Origin: Crossiella sp. CA-258035
GTDB taxonomy: Bacteria > Actinomycetota > Actinomycetes > Mycobacteriales > Pseudonocardiaceae
Direction of reading: 5' to 3'
Length of the DNA stretch: 64,000 nt
Assembly (NCBI RefSeq): GCF_030064675.1
Contig: NZ_CP116413.1
Span: 219,001-283,000, forward strand
A program made the translations under genes and the position numbers. This document shows positions 35,664-44,571 of the stretch, one piece after another. The first letter of the stretch is position 1, and each line of letters begins with the position of its first letter. The notes under the pieces were generated by a model, which was not told the origin of the DNA, did not search any database, and saw only the letters and a program-made list of their open reading frames with translations.

Positions 35664-36080
35664 GTGAACCCCGAGACCCCCGCCCGCGACCAGCTCCGCT
35701 CGGCCGGACTCCGGGTCACCCAGCCGCGGATCGCGGTGCTCGAATGGCTCGCCGGACACCCGCACTCCACCGCCGAGCAGGTCGCCACCGCGGCGCGGGC
35801 CCGGCTCGGCGCGGTGTCCACCCAGGCGATCTACGACGTGCTCAGCGCCTGCACCTCGGCCGGCCTGCTGCGCCGGATCGAACCGGCCGGGCACCCGGCC
35901 CGGTTCGAGACCAGGACCGGGGACAACCACCACCACCTGGTGTGCCGCCAGTGCGGGCGCACCGAGGACGTGGACTGCCTGCGCGGGGACAAGCCCTGCC
36001 TGGACCCCGGGGACACCGCGGGCTTCGCCGTGGACGAGGCCGAGGTCGTGTTCTGGGGCCGGTGCCGGAACTGCCGGTAG
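35664..36080 (+). CDS. Fur family transcriptional regulator
   Basis: 138-residue metal-dependent repressor. The winged-helix DNA-binding domain spans about residues 5-80 (AGLRVTQPRIAVLEWLAGHP; STQAIYDVLSACTSAGLLRR). Metal ligands: HHHLVCRQCG and the C-terminal CRNC, giving two CxxC pairs for structural zinc. The FurA type usually controls katG, but no katG follows here; a peroxide- or iron-responsive regulon elsewhere is likely. Start GTG 35664 is chosen because GGAGGGA stands just before it; two earlier GTGs overlap that site. Confidence 0.9.
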   Translation: MNPETPARDQLRSAGLRVTQPRIAVLEWLAGHPHSTAEQVATAARARLGAVSTQAIYDVLSACTSAGLLRRIEPAGHPARFETRTGDNHHHLVCRQCGRTEDVDCLRGDKPCLDPGDTAGFAVDEAEVVFWGRCRNCR

Positions 36081-36128
36081 TGGGCCGAGTGGGCACATCG
36101 GGTCACCGGGCCTACTACCCTCGGCCTG

Positions 36129-36719
36129 GTGACACTGCCCGGTCAGGACCCGTTAGAGGACACCAAACGCGCCACCCAGACCGCGCTGGAACGCGCGGTG
36201 GGCGAGGGCAGGCTGACCCTGGAGGAGTTCGCCGCGCGCGCCGACACGGTGTGGCGCGCGGACACCCCGGCCGAGATCGCCAGCGCGGTGGCCGACCTGC
36301 CCGCGCCAGTCGCCCCTGCCCTGCCCGCCACCGAGGGCGCGGTCAAGGTCAGCATCAGCTCGATCTTCGACGACGTGCGCCGCAGCGGCCGGTTCACCCT
36401 GCGCTCGGGCACCAAGGTCAGCGCGGTCTTCGGGGACGCCAAGGTGGACCTGCGGCAGGCCGTGATCAGCGAGCCGGTGGTGGAGCTGACCGTGTTCAGC
36501 TGCTTCGGCGACGTGGTGGTCACCGTGCCCAAGGGCGTCCGGGTGGAGGTCGACGGCTCGGTGGTCTTCGGCTCGGAGCGGGTCGAGCTCTCCGCCGAAC
36601 CGCCGCTGCCGGGCAGCCCGCTGATCCGCCTGCACGCGCGTTCGATCTTCGGCGATGTCAAGGTGCGCGACCAGCACTGGACCGAGCGGGTGAAGGGCTG
36701 GCTGGACCGGCTCGCTTGA
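36129..36719 (+). CDS. DUF1707 / LiaF-like protein (paralogue 1)
   Basis: 196-residue protein. The N-terminus is a DUF1707-type segment (TALERAVGEGRLTLEEFAAR), common at the start of actinobacterial membrane-associated or SHOCT-like proteins. The C-terminal half is a beta-helical LiaF-like / cell-wall-active-antibiotic response domain (ISSIFDDVRRSGRFTLRSGT; FGDAKVDLRQAV; FGDVVVTVPKGVRVEVDGSV; FGDVKV), with an FGD repeat every 25-30 residues. No membrane helix, so cytosolic. GTG 36129 follows TACCCT by seven bases. A paralogue lies 0.7 kb downstream. Confidence 0.87.
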   Translation: MTLPGQDPLEDTKRATQTALERAVGEGRLTLEEFAARADTVWRADTPAEIASAVADLPAPVAPALPATEGAVKVSISSIFDDVRRSGRFTLRSGTKVSAVFGDAKVDLRQAVISEPVVELTVFSCFGDVVVTVPKGVRVEVDGSVVFGSERVELSAEPPLPGSPLIRLHARSIFGDVKVRDQHWTERVKGWLDRLA

Positions 36720-36782
36720 CCTCCAGCTAGGTGGAGGTCGTAGCGTGCGATCCGGGTCGGCCGAGGGAAGGAAGTTGTACGG

Positions 36783-37388
36783 ATGACGGTCACCGTGGTG
36801 GGCATCGGCGGGTCGCTGCGCGCGGACTCGCAGTCGCAGCGCGCGCTGGACCTGGTACTGGCCGGGGCCCGCGAGGCAGGTGCGAAGACGGTCGCCTTCA
36901 CCGGCCCCGAACTGGTGCTGCCCTTCTACGACCCGGCGGTGCCCGAACGCCCTGAGCACGCGGTCCGGATGGTGGAGGCGCTGCGCGCGGCCGACGGCGT
37001 GGTGCTGGTCTCGCCCGGCTACCACGGCACGGTCTCCGGCCTGGTGAAGAACACCCTGGACTACATCGAGGACCTGCGCGGCGACGAGCGCCCGTACCTG
37101 GACGGCCGTGCGGTCGGCTGCGTGGCCACCGCGATGGGCTGGCAGGCCGCGGTCACCACGCTCACCGCGCTGCGCTCCATCGTGCACGCGCTGCGCGGCT
37201 GGCCCACCCCGCTGGGCGCCGCGCTCAACTCCCGCGAGGTGCGCTTCGACCCCGAGGGCGGCTGCACGGACACCCAGGTCAGCGAGACCCTGCGCACCAT
37301 CGGCCAGCAGGTGGCCGAGTTCGCGCTGCGCGGCAGGCATCAGCCTGAGGGCCGACCTGACGTGCTACTCCGTGCCGATGAGGACTGA
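36783..37388 (+). CDS. NADPH-dependent FMN reductase
   Basis: 201-residue flavodoxin-like NADPH:FMN or quinone reductase. VVGIGGSLRADSQSQRAL is the FMN phosphate loop and VLVSPGYHGTVSGLVKNTLD the family block before the dimer helix. CTDTQVSETLRTIGQQVAEF closes the domain. Probably supplies reduced flavin or protects against quinones; the electron acceptor cannot be read. It lies between the two DUF1707 paralogues on the same strand with short gaps. Confidence 0.9.
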   Translation: MTVTVVGIGGSLRADSQSQRALDLVLAGAREAGAKTVAFTGPELVLPFYDPAVPERPEHAVRMVEALRAADGVVLVSPGYHGTVSGLVKNTLDYIEDLRGDERPYLDGRAVGCVATAMGWQAAVTTLTALRSIVHALRGWPTPLGAALNSREVRFDPEGGCTDTQVSETLRTIGQQVAEFALRGRHQPEGRPDVLLRADED

Positions 37389-37414
37389 GCGGCCCGCTGG
37401 CTAGCGTGGACGGC

Positions 37415-37975
37415 GTGACTGAGCCAAGCGCCATCCCCGCCGTACCGGCCGGACCGGAGCTCGACGGTGTCCGCGACCGCGCCCAGGCCACGCTGGAACG
37501 CGCGGTCGGCGAGGGCAGGCTGACCCTGGACGAGTTCACCGACAAGGTCGACCTGGTGCTGCGTGCCGGGTCCGAGGCCGAGGTCAACGCCGTGCTCGGC
37601 CAGCTGCCCGCCCCGGTCACCGCGCCCGCGGCCAAGGTGGTCAGCCGCCAGTCCGTCTTCGACGACGTCTCCCGCAGCGGCCGCTTCGCGCTGCCCACCG
37701 GGGCCACCGTGTCCTCCTTCTTCGGCGACGTCGAGCTGGACCTGCGGCACGCGGTGATCACCGACCCGGTGGTGGAGGTGCGCACCTGGACCTGGTTCGG
37801 CGACATCGTGGTCACCGTGCCGGAAGGGGTCGAGGTGGAGGTCAGGAGCGGCCTGGTCTTCGGCGACGAGGAGGTCGAGCTGGCCGACGTGCCGCCGGTG
37901 CCCGGCGCGCCCAAGATCCGGATCAAGGCCTGGACCACCTTCGGCGACGTGCGGGTGGCCAGCCAGGCGGGGTGA
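37415..37975 (+). CDS. DUF1707 / LiaF-like protein (paralogue 2)
   Basis: 186-residue paralogue of the 36129 gene with the same architecture: DUF1707-type TLERAVGEGRLTLDEFTDKV, then FGDVELDLRHAVI, FGDIVVTVPEGVEVEV and FGDVRVASQAG beta repeats. Sequence is roughly half identical along the length by eye. GTG 37415 follows TAGCGT by seven bases, the same leaderless layout as its paralogue, so the whole unit, promoter included, may have been duplicated. Confidence 0.85.
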   Translation: MTEPSAIPAVPAGPELDGVRDRAQATLERAVGEGRLTLDEFTDKVDLVLRAGSEAEVNAVLGQLPAPVTAPAAKVVSRQSVFDDVSRSGRFALPTGATVSSFFGDVELDLRHAVITDPVVEVRTWTWFGDIVVTVPEGVEVEVRSGLVFGDEEVELADVPPVPGAPKIRIKAWTTFGDVRVASQAG

Positions 37976-38049
37976 ACCCCCGCACATCGCGTTTCCCGCC
38001 CCTGAACAGCGGAAAACCCCATCACGCACCCACCACACAAGGAGGCGTG

Positions 38050-38526
38050 ATGACCACCAGCCCGATCAAGAGCCCGCTCGGCCCCGCCGAACGCGATGCC
38101 ACCGGGGCCGTGCTGCAGGCGGCACTGGTCGACCTGATCGACCTGTCGCTGATCGCCAAGCAGGCGCACTGGAACGTGGTCGGCCGCCAGTTCCGCGACG
38201 TGCACCTCCAGCTGGACGAGCTGGTCGCCGCCGCCAGGAACTACACCGACCAGGTCGCCGAGCGCGCCTCCGCGATCGGCGTCTCCCCGGACGGCCGGGT
38301 GGCCACCGTGGCCGAGACCTCCGGTGTGCCCGCCTTCCCGGACGGCTGGAAGAAGGACACCGACGTCATCGGCGCGATCGTGACCACCCTGGACACCCTC
38401 ATCCAGCGGATGCGCGCCCGGATCGACGCCACTGACAAGACCGACCTGGTCACCCAGGACCTGTTCATCGAGATCACCGGCAAGCTGGAGGAAGCGCACT
38501 GGATGTGGCAGGCCCAGCTCGCCTGA
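38050..38526 (+). CDS. Dps-family DNA-binding ferritin
   Basis: 158-residue ferritin-like Dps: stores iron and protects DNA during oxidative stress, forming a dodecamer. The ferroxidase residues lie in LIAKQAHWNVVGRQFRDVH (His40, His52) and LQLDELV (Asp56, Glu57). The short N-terminal tail has one Lys; length fits the family. ATG 38050 has AAGGAGG directly upstream. Near a Fur gene and FMN reductase, it fits an iron/oxidative-stress neighbourhood. Confidence 0.94.
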   Translation: MTTSPIKSPLGPAERDATGAVLQAALVDLIDLSLIAKQAHWNVVGRQFRDVHLQLDELVAAARNYTDQVAERASAIGVSPDGRVATVAETSGVPAFPDGWKKDTDVIGAIVTTLDTLIQRMRARIDATDKTDLVTQDLFIEITGKLEEAHWMWQAQLA

Positions 38527-38543
38527 GCCGGACCTGCGCCTGC

Positions 38544-38571
38544 GCGGCGGCCGCGAGTTCGCGGCCGCCGC
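38544..38571 (+). terminator. Bidirectional terminator between dps and S9 peptidase
   Basis: GCGGCGGCCGCGA (38544-38556) pairs perfectly with TCGCGGCCGCCGC (38559-38571) through a two-base loop. It serves both convergent genes. Confidence 0.85.
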
Positions 38572-38580
38572 GGCGCGGGC

Positions 38581-40407
38581 TCACCCGGCGGCCAGCACCT
38601 GCCTGGCGAAGTCGATCTCGGCCGCGGTCTGCCTGGTGGTCTCGGCGATCACCAGCGAGCCGTGGCCTGCGTTGTACCGGTAGACCCGGTACTCCGCGCC
38701 CCGCTCGGCCAGCCGGTCCAGGTAGTTCTCGATCTGCCGGATCGGGCAGCGCGGGTCGTTCTCCCCGGCCAGCACGAGCACCGGCGCGGTCACCTTGTCC
38801 ACGTAGGTGATCGGCGAGGACGCCTCGTAGCGCTCCGGCAGCTCCTCCGGCGAGCCGCCGAACAGCGCCCGGTCGTAGGCCCGCAGCGGCTCCATCTCGT
38901 CCTCGTAGGCGGCCACGTAGTCCGCCACCGGCACGCTGGCCACCCCGGCCGCCCACAGCTCGGGCTGGGTGCCCACGGCCAGCAGGGTCAGGAACCCGCC
39001 CCAGGAGCCACCCGCGACCACGCACTTGGCCGGGTCGGCCAGGCCGGAGCCCACCGCCCAGGCGTGCACCGCGGCCACGTCCTCCAGCTCGGTCAGGCCC
39101 GGCCTGCCCTCGATCGCGTCCCGCCACACCGAGCCGTAGCCGGTGGAGCCGCGGTAGTTGACGTGCACCACCGCGAACCCGGCGTCCACCCAGGCCGCGC
39201 GGTAGGCGGAGAACCGGTCCTCATCCGCCGAGTGCGGCCCGCCGTGCAGGTCGAACACGGTCGGGAACGGCCCCTCGCCCTCGGGCCGGGCCACCAGCGC
39301 GTGCACCGTGCCGCCGGGACCCTCCACGAACGCGTCGTCCAGCGGCACGCTCTCCGGGGCCCGCTCACCCTGCGGCTCCAGCAGCACCCGGTCCACGCCG
39401 TCCGGCCCGATCGCGCGCACCGCCGGCGGCTGACCGGAGAAGGACCAGGAGTACTCCACGGTGCCGTCCGGGCGCACCTCGGCCGAGCTGACCACGCCCC
39501 GAGCAGTGTCCACAGTGGACAGTTCGCCGGTGGTCAGGTCGTAGCGGTGCAGGGTGTTGCGGGCCTGGTAGGTGTGCGAGATCAGCAACGCGCTGCCGTC
39601 GGGGTACCAGTCGCCGACGATCTCACCCGGCAGGTCGATGCTCAGCTCGACCTCGGTGTCGGCCTCGACATCCCACAGCAGCAGCTCTTCCTTGCCGCGC
39701 CGTTCGTGCAGGATCAGCACCCGCTGGTCGCCGGGCACCGGGCTGAAGGCCAGCGCGTCCAGGCCCTTGCCCTTGCCGTCCCACTTCTCCGCCACCGTGC
39801 TGCCGTCGTCGGTGCGCAGCACGCGCAGCGCCGGGTGCCGGGAGTCGCCGTGCTCGGAGTGCGAGATGACCAGGAACGTCTCGTCCTTGGCCAGCGAGCC
39901 CACCCCGCCGTCGTGCTCGTTCTGGTACACGACCTCCGACGGCCCGCCGTCCCTGGAGATCCAGATGGTGGTGCCGTCGTCGGTCGCGGTGCCCAGGGCC
40001 ACCACCCGGTTGCCCAGGGCCAGCCCGGCCGGGTAGGCGTCCGGGGTGCCGGGCAGCGCGGGCACCGGCGCCGCGCCACCGCCGTAGGGCTCGCTGACCC
40101 AGTGGCCGAACTCGTCGCCGTCGGTGTCGGCGAACCACCAGATGTGCTCGCCGTCGGGGGTGAGCGTGGCGCTGGTGGTCCCGTTCTTGCGGTTGGTCAC
40201 CTGCCGGTGCGTGTCGCTGTCCCGGTCCCAGGCGTAGACCTCCCACACGCCGCCGAGGTTGGAGAGGTAGAGGCTGCGCTGCGGCGCGTCCTCGGCCCAG
40301 CCCGGCCGCGACACCCTGGGCGCCGCGAACCGGGCTCGCCACCTCGCCTCGGCCACCGGATCGGGGAAGAGCTGGTCGGGGACCTGTGCGGTCGGATGCT
40401 GGCTCAC
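38581..40407 (-). CDS. S9 family serine peptidase (acylaminoacyl-peptidase-like)
   Basis: 608-residue prolyl-oligopeptidase-type enzyme. Residues about 50-330 are a beta-propeller gate; the alpha/beta-hydrolase domain follows with the nucleophile in GGSWGGFLTLL, an acid in ENDPRCPIRQ and the histidine in NAGHGSLV. It cleaves short peptides, probably acylated or N-terminal substrates, in the cytosol. GTG 40407 follows TAGGAT by seven bases, so it is likely leaderless. Codons near residue 310 include a copy of the GTCCACTGTGGAC palindrome. Confidence 0.9.
   Translation of the reverse strand: MSQHPTAQVPDQLFPDPVAEARWRARFAAPRVSRPGWAEDAPQRSLYLSNLGGVWEVYAWDRDSDTHRQVTNRKNGTTSATLTPDGEHIWWFADTDGDEFGHWVSEPYGGGAAPVPALPGTPDAYPAGLALGNRVVALGTATDDGTTIWISRDGGPSEVVYQNEHDGGVGSLAKDETFLVISHSEHGDSRHPALRVLRTDDGSTVAEKWDGKGKGLDALAFSPVPGDQRVLILHERRGKEELLLWDVEADTEVELSIDLPGEIVGDWYPDGSALLISHTYQARNTLHRYDLTTGELSTVDTARGVVSSAEVRPDGTVEYSWSFSGQPPAVRAIGPDGVDRVLLEPQGERAPESVPLDDAFVEGPGGTVHALVARPEGEGPFPTVFDLHGGPHSADEDRFSAYRAAWVDAGFAVVHVNYRGSTGYGSVWRDAIEGRPGLTELEDVAAVHAWAVGSGLADPAKCVVAGGSWGGFLTLLAVGTQPELWAAGVASVPVADYVAAYEDEMEPLRAYDRALFGGSPEELPERYEASSPITYVDKVTAPVLVLAGENDPRCPIRQIENYLDRLAERGAEYRVYRYNAGHGSLVIAETTRQTAAEIDFARQVLAAG
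39508..39520 (-). repeat. Iterated palindrome copy 2
   Basis: Reads GTCCACTGTGGAC on the minus strand, inside the S9 peptidase gene, coding Ser-Thr-Val-Asp. Confidence 0.6.
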
Positions 40408-40427
40408 GCCCCCGATCCTAGATACCG

Positions 40428-42779
40428 CTACTCCACGATGACGTCGGTCCGCAGCCCCGGCGCCTTCAGGATCTCCGTTCGCGTGAACCGCTCCGGCACC
40501 CAGCCCTTGCGCACGTACAGCTCGGTCTGGTCGAAGTGGTGCGGCGAGGTGGGGTCCGCCGCCTGCGAGTAGGTCAGCACGGTCTGCGTGCGCGGCCCGT
40601 TCTTGCCCAGCTGAACAGCCATGATGAAGCTGGACCCCATCTCAACCTTGCCGTACGTGCCGTCCGCCCCGAGCTTGGTGGTGGTCGGCTCGGTCACGTT
40701 GAAGCAGCCCTCGAAGCCGGTGCAGCCCTGGATCGGCAGCAGCTTGCGCGAGGGGATGTCCCGCTGCGCCTTGCCGAGCTCCAGCGTCAGCGGCAGGCCG
40801 AGCCCGGTCAGCCGCTGCACCCCGTCCGCGATGGCCGTCTTGACCTTGGGTTCGGCGGTGTTGAGCGTGTGCGGGGTGCGCACCGGGTCCTTCGGGTCGA
40901 ACGGCACCGCGAACTTGTTCCGCAGCGGCACGATCCCCGCGTAGACCTCCCGCCACAGCACCGAGCCTTGGCTGCCGGTGTCCATCTTCAGATCCCACTT
41001 GGCCAGCACCGCCCCGGCCGCGCGCACGTCCACCTGGGCGCCGTCGGAGGCGGTCAGCACCGGGTTGGCCTCGATCAGCCCGACCACCGCGTCCCGGAAC
41101 AGCTCACCGGTGAGCGTCCGGTTGCCCAGCATGGTCTGCTGCAGGCTCGGCAGGTCGAACCCGGCCGGACCGAACCCGTCCGTGCCGTTGCGCCGCTGCT
41201 CCACCATCAGGTGGGACAGCCGGTCCCGCGGCGAGCGGGGGCCCGCCTGCTCGCCGTACATCCGCGGGTAGCCGGTCAGCGGCGCGGTGGCGTTGGTCAG
41301 CCAGGCCGACTCGTTGGAGTTGTGCACGTAGTCCGCACGCTGCTGCGCGGGCTGCTGCTTCGGCCCGAACACCCCGGGCGTCACCGCGTCCGGGTCACTG
41401 CCCCAGCCGCACTCGGCCCGCGAGCCGTTGAGGATCACCCGGTGGGGATAGGCGGCCCGCCCCGCCGGGGTGTCCACGCATCGCTGGGCGTGCTCGTCGG
41501 TGACGTGCGGCACCAGCGAGGCGTCGGTGTAGTAGCTCTCGCCCTTGCTGTCCGCGGCGATGGTGTTGATGAACGGGGACCCCTGAACCCGGTGCAGCGC
41601 CGCCCGCACCCCGGCCACGTCCTTGGCCCGGCCCAGCGCCAGCTCCTGGTCCACCGCGCGCACGTTGTCCTCATTGGACCCGCGCACCGCGAAGGCCGAC
41701 CCGGCGGTCCACCCGTCGGCCAGCACCGGCCCGTACCGCGACCGGTACAGCACACGCTCCACAGTGGACAGCGCACCATCCGCGCCACGCACCTGGACCC
41801 GCACGGCCTGCCGGGTCATCGGCTCTGTTTTCCCGTCCACCACATAGGAAGTGGGGTCACCGGGCGCCAGCTCCAGCTCGAACAGGGTGAACCGCCTGGC
41901 GAAGGACACGGTGTGCGTCCACGCCATGGACTCGTTGTGCCCCATCGCGATCATCGGCAACCCGCTCAACGCCGCCCCGGCCACGTTGAGCTTGCCCGGC
42001 ACCGTCAATTGCGCCTGGTACAGCCGTTTCGGCCCGGCCCACGGGAAGTGCGGGTTGGCCAGCAACATCCCGCTGCCGTCCCGGGTCGCCGCCCGCCCCA
42101 GCCCCCACGCGTTGCTGCCCACCGGCTGCATCTCCGCAGCCGCGGGCACCCCCGGACTCCCTTGGCCCACAGGCGGTTTCGCGTTCGCGATCTGCCCGGC
42201 GAAGGAGGACACCCCGGTCAGCTGGCTGGTGTCGTAGACGTTGCGCCACACATCCAGCTCGGTCAGCGGCCGCACCCATCCCTTGCCCCGGCAGGTCGGA
42301 TCCGGCAACCGCTCCACCCCGGTCTCCCGCAACCGCCGGTTGAACCCGGCCACGTACCCGCGCACGGTCTCCCTGGCCTCCGCCGACGGCCCACCCGGCG
42401 CTGCCAGCAGCCGTTCCAGCCGCCCGGTGTCGTTGGACGCCCGGAAGTAGAGGTCGCTCTCCAGGTTGGTGAAGCTCCCGGCCCCGGTGTTCACCCGCCC
42501 ATCGGGCCCGAAGTGCGCCGCCCGCTCCCCGGCCAGCGTGGTCACGTAGTCCGCCATCAGGCACAGGTTGTCCTGCGCATAGGCGTAACCGAACCCGTAA
42601 CCCGCCGACCCCATGTCCACCCCGGTGATGTGCGGCACCCCGTACTCGGTCCGCTGGATCACCGCCGCATACCGCTGCCCATCCCGCAAAGCCAGCTCCG
42701 GTTCCGCCGACGCGGGCGTCACCAGCACGGTGCTCGCCAGCGCGGTGACAACCGCCCCCAGTACAAGTCCTCTTCGCAT
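40428..42779 (-). CDS. Secreted penicillin acylase family hydrolase
   Basis: 783-residue N-terminal nucleophile hydrolase of the penicillin amidase / acyl-homoserine lactone acylase family, made as one chain and cut in two. MRRGLVLGAVVTALASTVLV with TPASA/E is a secretion signal. The autocleavage and catalytic site is G221/Ser222 in PVGSNAWGLG; LANPHFPW and HNESMAWTHTVS follow as usual. Family members remove acyl groups from beta-lactams, AHLs or lipopeptides; the substrate here is not readable. ATG 42779 is chosen over GTG 42812 because it gives the cleaner signal peptide. It is separated by 20 bases from the S9 gene. Confidence 0.9.
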   Translation of the reverse strand: MRRGLVLGAVVTALASTVLVTPASAEPELALRDGQRYAAVIQRTEYGVPHITGVDMGSAGYGFGYAYAQDNLCLMADYVTTLAGERAAHFGPDGRVNTGAGSFTNLESDLYFRASNDTGRLERLLAAPGGPSAEARETVRGYVAGFNRRLRETGVERLPDPTCRGKGWVRPLTELDVWRNVYDTSQLTGVSSFAGQIANAKPPVGQGSPGVPAAAEMQPVGSNAWGLGRAATRDGSGMLLANPHFPWAGPKRLYQAQLTVPGKLNVAGAALSGLPMIAMGHNESMAWTHTVSFARRFTLFELELAPGDPTSYVVDGKTEPMTRQAVRVQVRGADGALSTVERVLYRSRYGPVLADGWTAGSAFAVRGSNEDNVRAVDQELALGRAKDVAGVRAALHRVQGSPFINTIAADSKGESYYTDASLVPHVTDEHAQRCVDTPAGRAAYPHRVILNGSRAECGWGSDPDAVTPGVFGPKQQPAQQRADYVHNSNESAWLTNATAPLTGYPRMYGEQAGPRSPRDRLSHLMVEQRRNGTDGFGPAGFDLPSLQQTMLGNRTLTGELFRDAVVGLIEANPVLTASDGAQVDVRAAGAVLAKWDLKMDTGSQGSVLWREVYAGIVPLRNKFAVPFDPKDPVRTPHTLNTAEPKVKTAIADGVQRLTGLGLPLTLELGKAQRDIPSRKLLPIQGCTGFEGCFNVTEPTTTKLGADGTYGKVEMGSSFIMAVQLGKNGPRTQTVLTYSQAADPTSPHHFDQTELYVRKGWVPERFTRTEILKAPGLRTDVIVE
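41758..41770 (-). repeat. Iterated palindrome copy 3 (one mismatch)
   Basis: Minus strand TGTCCACTGTGGA, flanked by G where the exact copies have C. Inside the penicillin acylase gene, coding Leu-Ser-Thr-Val-Glu. Confidence 0.5.
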
Positions 42780-42870
42780 GGAGGCAGTCAACCGATCTTG
42801 CCGACTCCGCACACCAGGAGAACCACCTAGGTGGCCCCCGGAGCCATTCGGTTCAGCACCCGGAAACGAC

Positions 42871-42908
42871 TTTGGGCCGCCACCGAATGTTCTCGGTGGC
42901 GACCCAAA
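42871..42908 (-). terminator. Terminator after tRNA-Pro
   Basis: Arms 42871-42886 and 42893-42908 form a 16-base stem with one mismatch and loop of six. It lies three bases after the tRNA-Pro gene on its strand. Confidence 0.75.
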
Positions 42909-42911
42909 ATG

Positions 42912-42988
<77 letters not shown>

Positions 42989-43014
42989 GTGGAACTGGTC
43001 GAACGAAGAAAATA

Positions 43015-43977
43015 CTAGCGGATGTTCGCCCGTACTCCGAATCGGGGGTTCCCACCGGCCCTGAGCAGGCTCGGGTCGGTCTCCGCCGACCGCGGCACCA
43101 GCGTCAACAGGCTCGCCTCCGGTGGGCAGGCGAACCGCGCGGGCGCGTACGGCGAGGTGCCCAGACCGGCCGAGACGTGCAGCCAGGTGCGCTCGCCCCA
43201 GCGGGAGGCGCCCTTGACCCTGGAGCGGTCCAGGCCGCAGTTGGTGACCAGGGCGCCGTAGCCAGGCACGCAGAGCTGGCCGCCGTGGGTGTGACCGGCC
43301 ATGACCAGGTCGTAGCCGTCCTCGGCGAAGGCGTCCAGCACGTGCGGTTCCGGCGAGTGGGTCAGGCCAAGGCGCAGGTCGGTGTGGTGGTCCGGCCTGC
43401 CCGCGATCTCGCTGTACTGGTCGCGGTGCAGGTGCGGGTCGTCCACGCCGGCGGCCTGGATGCTCAGGCCGGCGATGGTCAGGTTCCGGCGGACGTGGGT
43501 GAGGTCCTGCCAGCCGCGTTCGGTCAGCGCGGCGCGCAGGTCGCGCCAGGGCAGCGGGACGCCGTGCACGCGCTTGGTCTTGCTCGAGGGCAGCAGGTAG
43601 CGGGCCGGGTTCTTCGGCCTCGGCCCGTAGTAGTCGTTGCTGCCCCAGACGAACAGGCCGGGCAGGTCCAGCAGCGGGCCCAGCGCGCGCAGCACCGCGG
43701 GCACCGCCTTGGGGTGGGCCAGGTTGTCGCCGGTGTTGACCACCAGGTCGGGCTCGAGCTCGGCCAGTGCGGCCACCCAGCGCTGCTTGGACTGCTGGCC
43801 GGGCAGCATGTGCAGGTCGGAGACGTGCAGCAGGCGTAGCGGGCGGGCGTTGTCGGAGAGCACCGGCAGCGTCGCGTGCCGTAGCGTCCACATGCGCCGT
43901 TCGATCGCGGTGGCGTAGCCGAGTGCCGCGCCGCCGAGTGCCGCCGTGCCGAGCAGGATCCGACCCAGGGTGTTCAC
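43015..43977 (-). CDS. Metallophosphoesterase (YkuE/Rv3683-like)
   Basis: 320-residue calcineurin-like phosphoesterase. A short N-terminal hydrophobic segment ([18 protein letters not shown]) may anchor it at the membrane. Metal motifs: [29 protein letters not shown] (the usual GNHD block with N-D in place of N-H) and [10 protein letters not shown]. The substrate is not known; the homologue Rv3683 also neighbours ponA2 and whiB4, as here. GTG 43977 follows TACCCT by seven bases. Confidence 0.9.
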   Translation of the reverse strand: MNTLGRILLGTAALGGAALGYATAIERRMWTLRHATLPVLSDNARPLRLLHVSDLHMLPGQQSKQRWVAALAELEPDLVVNTGDNLAHPKAVPAVLRALGPLLDLPGLFVWGSNDYYGPRPKNPARYLLPSSKTKRVHGVPLPWRDLRAALTERGWQDLTHVRRNLTIAGLSIQAAGVDDPHLHRDQYSEIAGRPDHHTDLRLGLTHSPEPHVLDAFAEDGYDLVMAGHTHGGQLCVPGYGALVTNCGLDRSRVKGASRWGERTWLHVSAGLGTSPYAPARFACPPEASLLTLVPRSAETDPSLLRAGGNPRFGVRANIR

Positions 43978-44036
43978 CCTTACCAGGGTACGTAATGCGC
44001 CGTGGTGGCTTTTTCGCAGGAGTAACCTGCCTGGTC

Positions 44037-44507
44037 ATGGCGGAGCTGAAGGCGAAACTACAGGCCGATCTGGCCGCGGCGATCAAGCAGAAGGAAACCC
44101 TGGTGGTGGCGTCGCTGCGGATGGCGCTCGCGGCGATCACCACCGAGGAGGTCTCCGGCAAGGCCGCCAGGGAGCTGACCGACGACGAGGTGCGCAAGGT
44201 GCTCACCCGCGAGGTGAAGAAGCGCAAGGAGGCCGCCGAGGCCTTCGCCGGCGCCGGGCGGGCCGAGCAGGCCGCCGCCGAGCGCGCCGAGGGCGAGGTG
44301 CTCTCGGCCTACCTGCCCGCGCAGCTCACCGACGAGGAGCTGACCGAGCTGGTCGGCCAGGCGGTGACCGAGCTCACCGCGCAGCTGGGCGAGAAGCCCG
44401 GCCCCAAGCAGATGGGCCAGGTCATGAAGGCGGCCAACGCGAAGGTGGCCGGCCGCGCCGAGGGCGGCCGGGTGGCCGCGCTGGTGAAGGCCAGCCTGCT
44501 CGGCTGA
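44037..44507 (+). CDS. GatB/YqeY domain protein
   Basis: 156-residue helical protein of the YqeY family, related to the tRNA-binding tail of amidotransferase subunit GatB. Marks: ITTEEVSGKAARELTDDEVRKVL, REVKKRKEAAEAFAGAGRAE and AYLPAQLTDEELTELV, ending with PGPKQMGQVMKAANAKVAG. Function unclear, possibly tRNA binding. ATG 44037 follows TAACCT by eight bases; it diverges from the metallophosphoesterase. Confidence 0.92.
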   Translation: MAELKAKLQADLAAAIKQKETLVVASLRMALAAITTEEVSGKAARELTDDEVRKVLTREVKKRKEAAEAFAGAGRAEQAAAERAEGEVLSAYLPAQLTDEELTELVGQAVTELTAQLGEKPGPKQMGQVMKAANAKVAGRAEGGRVAALVKASLLG

Positions 44508-44520
44508 ACCGGCACGCGAG

Positions 44521-44553
44521 AACGGGGTCCGTCCACTGTGGACGGACCCCGTT
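44521..44553 (+). terminator. Perfect 15-base-pair terminator after yqeY
   Basis: AACGGGGTCCGTCCA (44521-44535) and TGGACGGACCCCGTT (44539-44553) pair perfectly across CTG. Its core contains the GTCCACTGTGGAC palindrome (44531-44543). Followed by TTCCGCTTG. Serves yqeY and the convergent PBP. Confidence 0.85.
44531..44543 (+). repeat. Iterated palindrome copy 4
   Basis: GTCCACTGTGGAC exactly, here as the tip of a terminator hairpin rather than inside a gene. Confidence 0.6.
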
Positions 44554-44571
44554 TCCGCTTGTGCGCCTTGG

